Origin: Labia minor | Lineage: Eukaryota > Arthropoda > Insecta > Dermaptera > Spongiphoridae | NCBI GenBank assembly: GCA_963082975.1 | Contig: OY720348.1 | Location: forward strand, 67,853,719 to 67,917,718 | DNA length: 64,000 nt | Direction of reading: 5' to 3' | Part shown: positions 52,001 through 61,639 of the stretch, one piece after another | How the letters are laid out: each line of letters opens with the position of its first letter | Numbering within the stretch: position 1 is the stretch's first letter | Translations under genes and position numbers: made by a program | The notes under the pieces: generated by a model | Seen by the model: the letters and a program-made list of their open reading frames with translations, nothing else | The model's database searches: none | What the model was told of the DNA's origin: nothing

Positions 52001-55000
52001 TTTTTGACACCTGAAAAAGTTAGTCACGTTTATTTCGATTTTTTACTTAAAAAAATAAATAAGGAATACTACAAGGAAGTTATGCAACATTTTTGGTAAA
52101 AAACAACACCGTAATCATGCCACAACCACCGTATTCACCAGATTAGTTTCCCTGAGACTTTTTATCTATTCCCATAACTGAAGAGACCAATGAAAGGAAA
52201 GCGTTTTGCCACAAATGATGAGATAAAGTCGGACTCGAAGAACAAGCTGATGGCCATAACGCAAAGCGCATTTCAGAAGTTCTTCGACGATTGGAAGAAG
52301 CGCTGGCATAATTGCATTCTATCTGAGGGGGAATTACTTTGAAGGGGACAAAATGGATATTGATGAATAAATAAGTACTTTTCGAAATAATTAAAATTCA
52401 CCTTTTCTTTTAACCATATACAGGGTGTCCCAAAATGAAAGAGCAGATTTCAATTTCGTATTACAGACAAACTATGAAAGGTAGAAACACATTACGCATG
52501 TCATTGGATAGAGGAACGTTCAAAGTTTTGACAGTACTTCATACACTCAACATGAGGAGCGCCATGTGTTGCTCGAAAAACATTGGAACGGTAGTCCATT
52601 TCATTCATCATGCATCAATTGGTCCCTGTTTATTGAATTGACAGCTTCAATAATTCGATTTCGCAGATTTTGAAGAGTAGCTGGCATAGGTAGGACAAAC
52701 ACTGTCTCTTTTATGTACCCCCACAGAAAAAAATCACAGGGAGTAAGATCTGGGGACCTGGGACTTTTTATCACTTTTCCTGTGGTGTAGTCGCCATGTT
52801 GCTATAAACCAACAACAGCGCTGTTGTGTCAAAACTTTGAACCTTCCTCTCTCCAATAACATGAGCAAAATGTGTTTCTATCTTTCATAGTTTGTCTGTA
52901 ATACGAAATTGAAATCTGCTCTTTCATTTTGGGACACCCTGTATAAAATTCTCATTTCATAATAGAAAAATAATCATAATTAAATTATTTCATTTGCTAA
53001 ATTCTGAAAAATAAATAACTTAATTTATTATAGGTATCACTTTACGTATAATAAGATATATTCCTAATATATGTATAGATAAAAGTAATGGGAATTTTGT
53101 TTAATTCAGTTGTGATTTAAGGTGTATTTGTTTAGATTTTCATTGGTTCTCATTATTCAAGTGTGAAAGCTGGTTTCCTCTTCTTAACAAATGGCTTCAT
53201 CACAAATGCAATAAATACAGGCACCTGAGCAATTTTAATTCTTATGAAAAAATTACCGACAATTAGGCAACCTAAGATCAATAAAAAAAAACTTTAGTTC
53301 TCACGAAATTAATATTTACAATTGACAAGGACATTAAAAAATTTTAAATTAATTTTGTACTATTTATATATATTCTTTACATAAAATTCTATTTATGATT
53401 ATATTAAGAAAAATTATCTTAAACCAATTATGATGATTTCGTTCGTTTTTAGAAGTTTATTTAATGAATAAATTAAATCATTTATCAATATGAATATAAT
53501 TAATTATCTATTAATTGATTCTCACTATTTCATTTTTTTTTTCTTTTTTTTTATTTAAATTTATTCAAACTGTGAATTCTAAATAATAAATTAATTAAAA
53601 TAACTTGATTTAAATCAGAGGTGTCTAAACTATGACCATTCGAGGGTCACATTGCAAAAAAAAAAATATGCTGTGCCACACATAAATATCACACATTTTA
53701 CCTTTTTTTAAGAACCATATTGAAAAAATTTAAATATTTTCATAATTTGCGTTTGGGCCGCACTTAAGACAAGCCTGATTTAAATCAATGCAATCTAATG
53801 AATTAATTAATTAATTAAATTTGTATAAAATTTATTTATTTGATCAATCATTTAAAATTACTTGGAATAAGGACTCGATTACTAATTTTATTTTATTATT
53901 AAAATGAATTCAATTTTTTTTTTTTTTAAATGAAAGAAATATGAAAGAAATGTTATTTATTATATTATAATGAAATTCATTTATACTAATAGAGTTTAAT
54001 ACACGCGACTGAGCATAACGTCTTTCTGTCAACTTTCGTTAGTTTTGTATTCTTTGAGATTTCCGTAATAGATAAGAGGCCAGAAATTACTTGAATTCAT
54101 ATTCATAGTTTTCATTATTTGTTGAAATCTACATTCCTTTAAAGAATTAAAGGATATATATAAATAAAAAATATTTCAAATTAGAAGTTATAAAAAGTGT
54201 ATATAATCAATGCACTTGGTTGAATGGATAATAACCAATTTTTATCAATTAAACATAAAAATTACTAATATAAGTCGATTGCATGTTAATATGTAAACTT
54301 AACTAACGAGTTCACAAAAAATACACCCTCTGTACGAAAATATGGTACACATTTGAATCTTTTACATATCCGAAAATATGATATACATACACATTTTGAT
54401 GATGATTTAACCGCCCTACCTATACGAACCTACGTGATATATCTACTATATTATCGGTAAATTATTTTTTATTTTTACCGACCGACGATAGTAAGGGAGG
54501 TATTTTTTTCACACCAAATTTCACATGAGAAGATTTTTTACATATCTCCAAGAATCATGCATTTTGTTAACATGAAAAAGTTTTTTTAACATCATGTCTG
54601 TCCCTCTGTCCGTTCTTCTGTGTGCTTGAACGGCTCAACGGATTTTTGTAAAATTTGGTATATTTACTTAATGCATCAGTATGATGAATTGATCAACTTT
54701 TGGTGTATATCCGGAAACAGGAAGTGATAGTATTACCGACCGACGATAGGATGTTGGGTTATTTTCACACCAAATTTGAGATTTTTTACAAATCTCCACG
54801 AATCATGCACTTTGTATTGGTTTTATCCTCGGGAAAAATCATCTTTATAATAGTTTTTTCTTAATTTAAAATTATATCTTCACCCAGCCTATCATGACGT
54901 CATAGCCAGCGCCTCCTTATATATTATAAATAAAATAAAATTAAAAATAGTTATGTCTGTTTTTTATTGGATTAATAAAGGGTGTTTCTTTTAGAGGTAT

Positions 55001-58000
55001 AGAACTTTAAATTGCAATAAAACAACGATGGATTATTGGATTGACATGAATTTTATTTATACGAAAGATAATCTTGTGGCATTACATTTTATATATGATT
55101 TCTGGCATAGGAAGGGTTGGGTTATTTTCACACCAAATTTCACATGAGGAGATTTTTTACATATCTCCACGAATCATGCACTTTGTATTGGTTTTATCCT
55201 CGGGAAAAATCATCTTCATTAGTTTTTTTTTTAATTTAAAATTATATGACGTCACAGCCAGCGGCTCCTTATATATTATAAATAAAATAAAATTAAAAAT
55301 ATTTATGTTATATCCATATTTGTTTTTTATTGAATTAATAGATACATTTAAATTATTTGAAATTGTTTCTGAAGCTGGAAATTAATTTATTTCAAACCGT
55401 CGGTCGGTTCTGAGTCCGGCCCCACTGGTCAACTTATAAAATAATTTATTCCAATCACCAAAAAAAAAAGAGAAATCTTTAGATTCGGAGTATGAACCTA
55501 ATGGCTACAACTTAGCTTACTTTTATATTTTTTAGTGTAAGATGCACGTAAACTTTTAATGTTTAAAAAATCAGTTTAATTCTATTAAAAATAACGAATC
55601 TTGTTGTGAACAATCATCACCTTCCTCGAATTGGCTTGAATCAATAAAGATGACGAAAATCATATATTTTACTACAGTAAAGTAATCCTTTTATCAGGCA
55701 CTTTAGAAGAACGGGTTTGTTCTCCCTGTCTCGTTTGACCATAATGATGGCAGGTTTGGGGCCCAACTTTGAAATGGATTTGAAGATCATTGCTTATTCC
55801 ACTTTAAGAGAGTTGGGTTTGATGATGGCTATCTTGAGACTATGATTCCCCATGTTGGCTTTTTTTTCATCTTATTACACACACGTCCCCGCCGGCATGT
55901 ACCACCGGTGGTACATGAATGATTGGTCCCATCATAGACAAATTATGGAGCCGGCGGGAACGTGTTAAGGTTCTGCTGTTTATCTGTGCAGCGAATTACA
56001 TTCACGTTATGGAGGACAACCAGGGTATTAGACTATAGTTTTTAATATTTTTTTTTTTTTTGCTATATTTTTCAACATAATCTCCATTAACACTGATACA
56101 TTTCTCATAACGGTGTTCTAATTAATTAAATTAATTAATTGATTTAATTTAATTTAATTTAAGTCTCAACAGTTATGAATCGACGCAAAAATTCGTTTGG
56201 ATTACGCCTAAAGGGCCAAATTGTCGGTAGAAATGGTTTTTCGAAGCAGTTTTTGGCCTAACGTTAGCAAACGCGGCACCTACGTTGCACACAACTTTCC
56301 ATATTCAAATGGTTGTGCAAAATATTTCGCACACGTTCAGCTGACATCGTACATGTCTCAGCTATCTTGAATGTTGAAAAATAAAGCAAAAAAAAAAAAA
56401 TTTAAAAACGTTTTTCTTCTTCAGGCCGGAAACTTTTCTCCTTTCACCCCACCCTCGTAGTCATAAGTTATTTATTCCAATTATTCTATTATAATATTAC
56501 ATATTTTTATATTTAGTCATTTTCCTATTTGAATTCAATATAAAGAATATTAAGTAATTTATATTTAAATTATATTTTAATAAAATTTTATAAAAGCAAA
56601 ACCTTTATTTATATTTTTTGAACGTTTAATGTTATAAATGATTAAAAATCCATCAATTCTCAACGTAACAAATATATATAATTAATTTTTTATTTTTTCA
56701 GCTGCTCTTCAGGGAACAAAAGCAGCACATAAATTGGTGGTTGCAATCCGTCAAAAATGTACTCCAAAAGATGTTATTGATATTCTAAATGAACTTCCAA
56801 ATCCTGGCCCAGAAGATGATGATGGTTATAATCCACTTAAAATTGACGTCTTTGTACAAACACTACTTAATTTAGGAAGCAAAAGTTTTTCTCATTCTTT
56901 TGCTGCTATATCAAAGTTTCATCATGTTTTTAAAGTAATAACTAATATACATTCTATATTGATTATATTTATTTATACAAATATAAAATCAGTGTAATTA
57001 AAAATAATACTTTTAGCATTTGGGGGTCACAGAAGAAGCCCAAATCTGTATTTTGAAAAACATATTTGAACTTTGGCATAAACATCAACATATGATGGCT
57101 GTACTTATAAATAAAATATTAAAGACACAACTTATCGAATGTTCAGCTGTTGCAAATTGGATTTTTTCCAAAGAAATGAACGGAGAATTTACGAAGTAAG
57201 TAAAGTTTTGAAATTTACATATAGTCTTTAATGGTTTATAAAGAATAGATGTCATTTTAAACATTGATATTTTTGATATTTTCGAACCATAAATTTTCCC
57301 TAGAATTTTTTTTTCCATACATACATTTTAAATCTTAATTCGTTCCCTAATGTGATGGACTACGGCTATACATTCTGTTCATTTTATACGGAACATTTTT
57401 GAAATATTTTTATTGAAACCTTATTATTTTTATAATGTATATTATATTATCTTTATCTATATATATATATTAAGGTTTTTGTCTGCACATTACTCAGAAT
57501 TTAAAATTTTTTGTAAATCTTCAGGTTTCATGACCTCTAGAATCCAAAAGTGACTTTAGAATTTTTCACATCTGTCTGTATGTCTGTCCGGAAAATAGTG
57601 ACTTTTTAGACTCAAAATTGGATTAACCGATTAGTAAGAAATTACATCACAATATTCTTATATACCTCTATTTGAACATAGGCTATTATCAATATGTAAT
57701 CAATGACCGCAGAAATTAATTTTTAAAAATTTATATAATGCTCCATATTGTTAATTCAGAGCCTCTTCTGTCTCACTGAACAAGTTGATTAATTTCCGAC
57801 AATGAATATAAAATTAATAATTGTAGCAATTCCCACACAAATAATTATTATAATATTTAAATTTTTAATTTAATTTCTTATATTCAAATATCATTTCAAT
57901 TAAATAATTTATTTAAAAAATTCTCATTTTAATTAATTTAACAAAAATATTTAGATCATATTGATCTTAATAATTTTTCATTTATTCTTAATATATTTGA

Positions 58001-60318
58001 ATATTTCTTTTTTTCTATTTAAAAGTGAAGGGAATAAATTTATTTGTCTAATAAAAAACAAAAAAGAAACAATTTTATTTTGGGTTTTTAGAAGTCAAAA
58101 ATATTTTTAAAGCGTTAATTAAAATGACTAAATTATATTATCGTTGGTTTTGTTTTTAGTTTCATTACTCAATGATTAATTATTATTAAATTTTAAGCAC
58201 AAAAATGATTTTTTAGACAAAAGATATTAAATTTTTATCTTTTTAAAATTGGATAAATTTTTTAATTTTGTTTTAAATCCAAATGACTATATTCTATTAT
58301 AATTTATTAAAAGGTTCTTTTTTTATTTATTATGTTTAATAAATTCTTTTTTGTGATGTGATATTAATAAAAAATAATATTAAATTATATCTAATCTAAT
58401 TTAGAATATTCGAGTTTAAAATTTTAACAAATGTAATCAATAATAAAATAGAAATTTTTGAAATCAACTTGGTACTATATTCAGAAATATTAGTTCAATT
58501 ATAATACTTTAAAATTTCGGCAGAACCCCCTGTACAGGCGCGAAGAGCGTCGAAGTATTACAGATAATCAACATCCTTTCTATGAATTTTAGATTATATA
58601 TTTGGGAAATTTTACATCTTACAATTCGCAAAATGAGTAAGCATGTTAGTCGTTTAACACGAGATTTGGCAGAAGCTCGAGAAAGACTTCGTCGAGCGGA
58701 AACTGACTCCGATGAATCTGAAGAAGATAATCGAGAGGAAAAACCAACTGAAGATATGGTAGAACGAATGGAGGAAAAACTTGAAGCAGCACAAGCTGAT
58801 CAAAAAAATCTCTTTTTAATTATATTCCAAGTAATGGTTTTTTTATTTATTAATAACAATGGCCTGCAAAAACAAAGTTCAAAAAAATTGTTTGAAATTT
58901 GATAACTTATCTATTTTTCAGTGCAGATTTAAAAAATGTAATCCGATTTTTTCTATTACTTCAGGTTTTCTTAAAAAACAAAAAACATAAAGGAATATTT
59001 TCCCAGTACACTTCTATTTCTCTTTAAGTTTATAAGTCATTATAATAACGTTTTCTCTTGCTGTCCAAGCTTCTTTTGTTGCTTCTCCGGCTGTGGACTC
59101 GTTGAGGTCCATCTCTTTTTAACATCCAGCAGTAGTCCGCTATCATGTTGACGTTCCATCTTCCTTGGTATCTTCTTTCTATTTCCTTTATGTCTTGATG
59201 GAATCTTTCACCCTGCTCTTCACTTACATCACCAAAGTTTGCAGGGAAATAGTCAAGATGTGAGTGGAGAAAATGAACTTTAATGCTCATATTACAATCA
59301 AGTTTCTTAAAGTAGTCGAGCATGTCTGCGACGATTGTCTTGTAGTTTGGATCTTTTTTTGTTTCCTAGAAGACCGGTAACAACCAATTTAAAAGATGTC
59401 CACGCTTCGTTTTCTTTTGTTTCCATTTTGTCCTCAAAATTGGGATCTCTCATTAGTTTTCTCTAATGTCTGGTCCAACAAAGATTCCTTCCTTCAACTT
59501 TGCCTCGGATAAACCAGAAAACTATCCACAAAGATATCTGAAACACTCCCCTTCTTTTGGCAATGCCTTGAAAAACTGTTTCATCAGGCCCGACTTTATG
59601 TTAAGTGGTGGAAGTAAAACCTTTTTCCCTCTCAACATTTTTAACCCCAACCTGTAAGGTTTTTCCTAAGGGCCAATCTTTTTTTATGTAGTGATGCTTT
59701 CTGTCACTGCTGTCCCATTCACAGCGAAAGCAAGGAAACTTTGTATAGCCACTTTGTTGACCAAGCAGCATTGAAACCACTTTTAAATCACCACCACCAC
59801 CAATATCGAAAAAAGCTAAAACTATAAAATAACTGTACGTGATGGAATTTTTTAAATATTTTTTTCTGAAATCAGCGTTGAAAATACCATAAAAATCAGT
59901 TATTAAATTTGAAACAATTTTTATGTCGCAGGTCTGTGCTAATTGAATAAAAACAAATTTTTAAATAAAATAATCATCATTAATAAATATTTTAGAGATT
60001 CATAATGATATTATCGGAACATTTAGTTCGATGTGATACTGATGGAAGAGATTTTAACACACATTGGTATAAATGGACTATAGGAAGGTTGCAACAAGTT
60101 TTCTTAGCAGTAAGTAATTTTATATTATTATTATTAATAATATTAACATTTCTAGCTAAACTTTTAAATGTCATTGATCATAATCATTTCCATTTTTTTT
60201 TTAGCATAATGAACAAGTGCAAAGATATAGTTCAACATTAGAAACCTTATTATTTACTCAAGATTTAGACCCTCATATACTTGAAGTATTTCAACAGTTT
60301 GTTTCTCTCCGAGCATAA
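37086..60318 (+). CDS. NCBP1: nuclear cap-binding protein subunit 1 (CBP80)
   Basis: Sixteen exons: 37086-37125, 37469-37554, 37619-37804, 37887-38066, 39354-39545, 39621-39836, 39902-39999, 40071-40242, 40316-40383, 41471-41608, 42330-42433, 56702-56934, 57017-57195, 58593-58830, 59996-60109, 60205-60318; 785 aa against 790 in human. Starts [10 protein letters not shown]; a basic RSRKRRK near residue 15 fits the known N-terminal nuclear signal. Three MIF4G-like helical domains follow; typical segments are [54 protein letters not shown] and [17 protein letters not shown]. It forms the nuclear cap-binding complex with CBP20 and acts in splicing, export and pioneer translation. Intron 11 is 14.3 kb and holds a nested gene plus many MITEs. 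Intron 4 and intron 14 hold transposon-derived coding remnants. Exon phases are consistent throughout, so the gene looks intact. Confidence 0.96.
38225..39004 (-). pseudogene. hAT element encoding a transposase C-terminal dimerisation fragment
   Basis: Ends CAATGGTCGCAATTA and TAATTGCGATCACTG are inverted repeats. Target-site duplication ATATAGAC/ATATAGAA (7 of 8). On the minus strand 38741-38466 is open: [20 protein letters not shown] then [15 protein letters not shown], the hATC dimerisation motif of the ZBED5/FAM200-like transposases. The upstream catalytic part is missing and the 5' frame has stops. It lies in NCBP1 intron 4. Confidence 0.8.
41249..41358. mobile_element. very short inverted-repeat element
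   Basis: About 110 bp: GGCGCGCTCCAAATTAGGTC and, inverted, ACTTAATTTGGATCGCGCCC. Core is A+T rich. In NCBP1 intron 9. Class uncertain; flanking TAA/TTAA-like bases are too common here to count as a duplication. Confidence 0.55.
42174..42262. mobile_element. mariner terminal fragment (lineage 3)
   Basis: Starts CGAGGGTGGGGTGAAAAGTTT, the inverse of the end seen at 22060-22085 and 56430-56457, and closes with a CACTCTCGTATA end. No coding part. In NCBP1 intron 10, about 70 bp before exon 11. Confidence 0.6.
42447..44337 (-). CDS. unrecognised protein, nested in NCBP1 intron 11 (5' exons not found)
   Basis: Two exons on the minus strand, 44337-44114 and 43803-42447, joined in phase, giving 526 residues to the stop; the upstream acceptor at 44338 shows that at least one more 5' exon exists. 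I do not recognise the protein. Its first ~230 residues are rich in His, Tyr and Arg ([60 protein letters not shown]). The rest is rich in Ser, Thr, Asn, Asp, Glu and Lys, with many N-glycosylation sequons ([14 protein letters not shown]), so it could be secreted, but no signal peptide or membrane segment is visible. No Cys-rich domain. Translation ends 13 bp from the NCBP1 exon 11 donor, so its 3' UTR must run antisense across that exon. The long open exon and clean splice sites argue that it is real. Confidence 0.78.
43863..44088. mobile_element. hAT-type MITE
   Basis: Ends CAGGGGTGTCTAAACTATG and CAGTTTAGATATACCCCTG. Perfect 8-bp duplication ATCTATTT on both sides (43855-43862, 44089-44096). 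It sits inside the intron between the two exons found of the nested minus-strand gene. Confidence 0.88.
45088..45245. mobile_element. short mariner-type MITE
   Basis: ATTATAAAAGGACTTTACAAC at the left returns inverted as GTTGTAAAGTCCTTTTATAAT before CACCCTGTA at the right. About 150 bp, no coding content. Confidence 0.65.
45921..46225. mobile_element. hAT-type MITE
   Basis: Ends CAGTGATTCTCAACCACTG and GGTTGAGAATCACTG; perfect 8-bp duplication TTATAAGG (45913-45920, 46226-46233). Related to the copy at 23259. Confidence 0.88.
46244..46569. mobile_element. degraded hAT-like MITE
   Basis: CAGTGATTTCCA at the left and TGGAAAACGCTG at the right, with repeated GCGCCCCC motifs near both ends. No 8-bp duplication visible. 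It starts 10 bp after the duplication of the neighbouring element. Confidence 0.5.
47396..47900 (-). pseudogene. internally deleted mariner (lineage 4)
   Basis: Both terminal repeats present (CCAGGGCAGGTCAATAAGTC and its inverse near 47880-47900), with TA on each side. On the minus strand only the end of the transposase remains: [20 protein letters not shown] (third catalytic Asp in the family; here Asp is kept) to [14 protein letters not shown] at 47689-47459. The first two catalytic residues are deleted. Confidence 0.85.
48294..48477. mobile_element. hAT-type MITE, 'AGGGTGACCA' family copy 1
   Basis: Ends TAGGGTGACCATATTTTG and TTTTGGTCACCCTA. Perfect 8-bp duplication ACTATATT at 48286-48293 and 48478-48485. 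Contains an (AATC)n tract near 48418-48441. Confidence 0.9.
48986..49436. mobile_element. hAT-type MITE, 'AGGGTGACCA' family copy 2
   Basis: Starts TAGGGTGACCATATTTCG and ends ACGTTTGGTCACCGTA. Duplication ATCAAATG/ATCAATTG (7 of 8). The interior repeats an ~85-bp unit with GAACCAAATTGAAAAAATTT about four times. Confidence 0.85.
49670..49943. mobile_element. hAT-type MITE, 'AGGGTGACCA' family copy 3
   Basis: Starts TAGGGTGACCAAACGTCCCG and ends AAATATGGTCACCCTA. Duplication CTTATACA/CTTATACC (7 of 8). Opposite orientation to copy 2. Confidence 0.85.
50187..50385. mobile_element. hAT-type MITE, 'AGGGTGACCA' family copy 4, truncated
   Basis: Left end TAGGGTGACCAAACGTCCCG as in copy 3. The right end is missing where a family A fold-back begins at 50386. 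Confidence 0.75.
50386..50910. mobile_element. fold-back MITE, family A copy 4
   Basis: GGTAATTGTTCATAAAACGG at the left and its inverse at 50888-50910. The inner arms match the other copies (ATGGATTCCTTTATTAATTC, 'gtaaactagaagagaccgag'), but the outer 25 bp differ from copies 2 and 3. Confidence 0.75.
51864..52416 (+). pseudogene. mariner copy (lineage 1), internally deleted
   Basis: Start TTCAAAAGAAAAGGTGAATTT and end AATTCACCTTTTCTTTTAAC. Remaining coding pieces: [16 protein letters not shown], then [18 protein letters not shown] and [16 protein letters not shown], with stops. The first half of the transposase is lost. Confidence 0.8.
52421..52941 (-). pseudogene. mariner-type element (lineage 2 relative), internally deleted
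   Basis: Inverted ends CAGGGTGTCCCAAAATGAAA at 52421 and 52922-52941. The interior resembles the element at 15318 in order and wording (minus-strand [17 protein letters not shown] end of transposase near 52690-52640). It abuts the previous mariner copy. Confidence 0.75.
53616..53777. mobile_element. hAT-type MITE
   Basis: Starts CAGAGGTGTCTAAACTATG, ends CACTTAAGACAAGCCTG; perfect 8-bp duplication ATTTAAAT (53608-53615, 53778-53785). Same family as 43863-44088 but 65 bp shorter. Confidence 0.85.
54475..55436 (+). repeat. family B repeats, two partial copies around another insertion
   Basis: First copy starts TACCGACCGACGATAG at 54475 and breaks near 54976; the second resumes near 55110 (GGGTTATTTTCACACC) and ends with CCGTCGGTCGGTTC. 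The piece between (54977-55107, GGGTGTTTCTTTTAGAGG...) looks like the end of another DNA transposon. Confidence 0.7.
55881..55966. mobile_element. tiny GC-rich MITE with a perfect palindrome
   Basis: CACGTCCCCGCCGGC (55882-55896) and GCCGGCGGGAACGTG (55950-55964) are inverted, followed at the right by TTAA. A perfect 22-bp palindrome occupies 55896-55917 (core GTACCACCGGTGGTAC). The TTAA suggests a piggyBac-type MITE, but the left flank reads TTAC. Confidence 0.6.
56030..56457 (-). pseudogene. internally deleted mariner (lineage 3)
   Basis: On the minus strand: [20 protein letters not shown] (DNA-binding region), then NPNEFLRRF, the segment just before the first catalytic Asp, where the sequence jumps across a low-complexity TTAA stretch to the C-terminal [13 protein letters not shown]. 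The end CCACCCTCGTA is at 56447-56457. It lies in NCBP1 intron 11, ~240 bp before exon 12. Confidence 0.75.
59005..59780 (-). pseudogene. remnant of a dispersed protein-coding repeat of unknown function
   Basis: On the minus strand, with at least one frameshift, in order: [60 protein letters not shown], then, from 59323, [40 protein letters not shown] and [18 protein letters not shown] know this text as a family repeated in many arthropod and other invertebrate genomes, always annotated as uncharacterised; it behaves like a mobile-element gene, but I cannot name its class. CxxC of a possible zinc site is visible. In NCBP1 intron 14, antisense to the gene. Confidence 0.65.
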
Positions 60319-61639
60319 TGTTTTGTTATGTTTTTTACAAAATAATTTTGTAAAAATTTTTTTTTTTTTATATTATAATTTAGTAATTTTAAATGAAACA
60401 AAATAATTACTTTTTATAATTTTAAGAATTTTTTATTTATGTAGATATTTAACGAGAAGGTAGATGAACATCGAAAATGATGATTCTAATAACCAAAATT
60501 TATGTTCTTGTTTTACTGACTACTACTGACTCTCGTTACTATATGACCTTAATATGGTTATATATTTATATAAACATATTCTTAATTCTATGAAGAAAAA
60601 TATTAGAGATATACAAACATAAAAAGAAATAAATAAAATATGTTGTCTTTTTCAAATTTGATACAAGTTATTTGTATCATTAAGTTTTCAATTTGTAATT
60701 AATTTAAATATAAATTCAATTGATAAGGTCTAAAGAGCGAAAGTTTTCATCATTATATAAAATATTTATTAAGAATGAAAGAAACTAAGCTCATCGTAAA
60801 GTGTTCATAAATTGTGTCATTTAATAAAACAAAAGTGTTAAATTTCTATGCCTTAGAAAATTTGTGATTTTTTAGAAGCCGCTTAATCTAAAAAAAACTT
60901 GATTTATAAGTTATATATCAAATATTAACTTATATTTAAAAAAAAAGACTTATAAAAAACTAAATTTTGAAATATACAATTTTAATTAATTAATAATCGA
61001 CTATTATTAAATAAATATTAAAAGTAAATTCCTTTCATAATTAAATTTATTCATCAACAAGCTATCAAGAATCCATAAATTGAATGAAGTGTTTGCCTAA
61101 AGATGCACTAAGTACTAATAGAAATAATTAATATTCCTTAATTTAACAATTTATTAGAAAATTTATTAAATATTAAATAATTTTAAATAATTAAATATAT
61201 AATATTTCCTGTAGAAAAATAATGAGTAGTCAATTTAGAGGATGTCGATCTCATCAGTCAGGCACAATCATTTTTTTCAGCAGAAAATAGTATATACCTA
61301 TTATTTTTTTTCATTAATTTAAATAAATTCTTTTGGCTTATTTTTAAAATATCTAATTTTATTTTTTAGCTAAGTATTATTTTGCTATAATAAAATTTTT
61401 TTCAAATGGTTCCAAAAATAAATCAAGTTAATAAAAATAATCACTAGTTCAAGTATTGTAGACATTTTCTGTCTACTATTAGATTGTATTTTACAAGTGT
61501 CTTCTTCAAAATATAAAAATATTTTCTATGAAAATAAAAAAACATCAAATTTGTAAGAAAATATATTTTATTTTAAATAAAAAAATTTATATTTTAAAAG
61601 ATTTTTTTAAAAAATATATTTTTCATTATAAAATTATTT
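60319..61639. other. tail-to-tail gap between NCBP1 and fructose-bisphosphatase
   Basis: No gene and no clear mobile element. AATAAA signals occur for both genes. A GC-richer piece at 61230-61275 has no recognised content. Confidence 0.5.

Noticed and set aside
55690..55870. Protein-coding exon of an unknown gene
   Set aside because: Only short open pieces, no good splice sites in phase, and no recognised motif; kept only as a low-interest finding.
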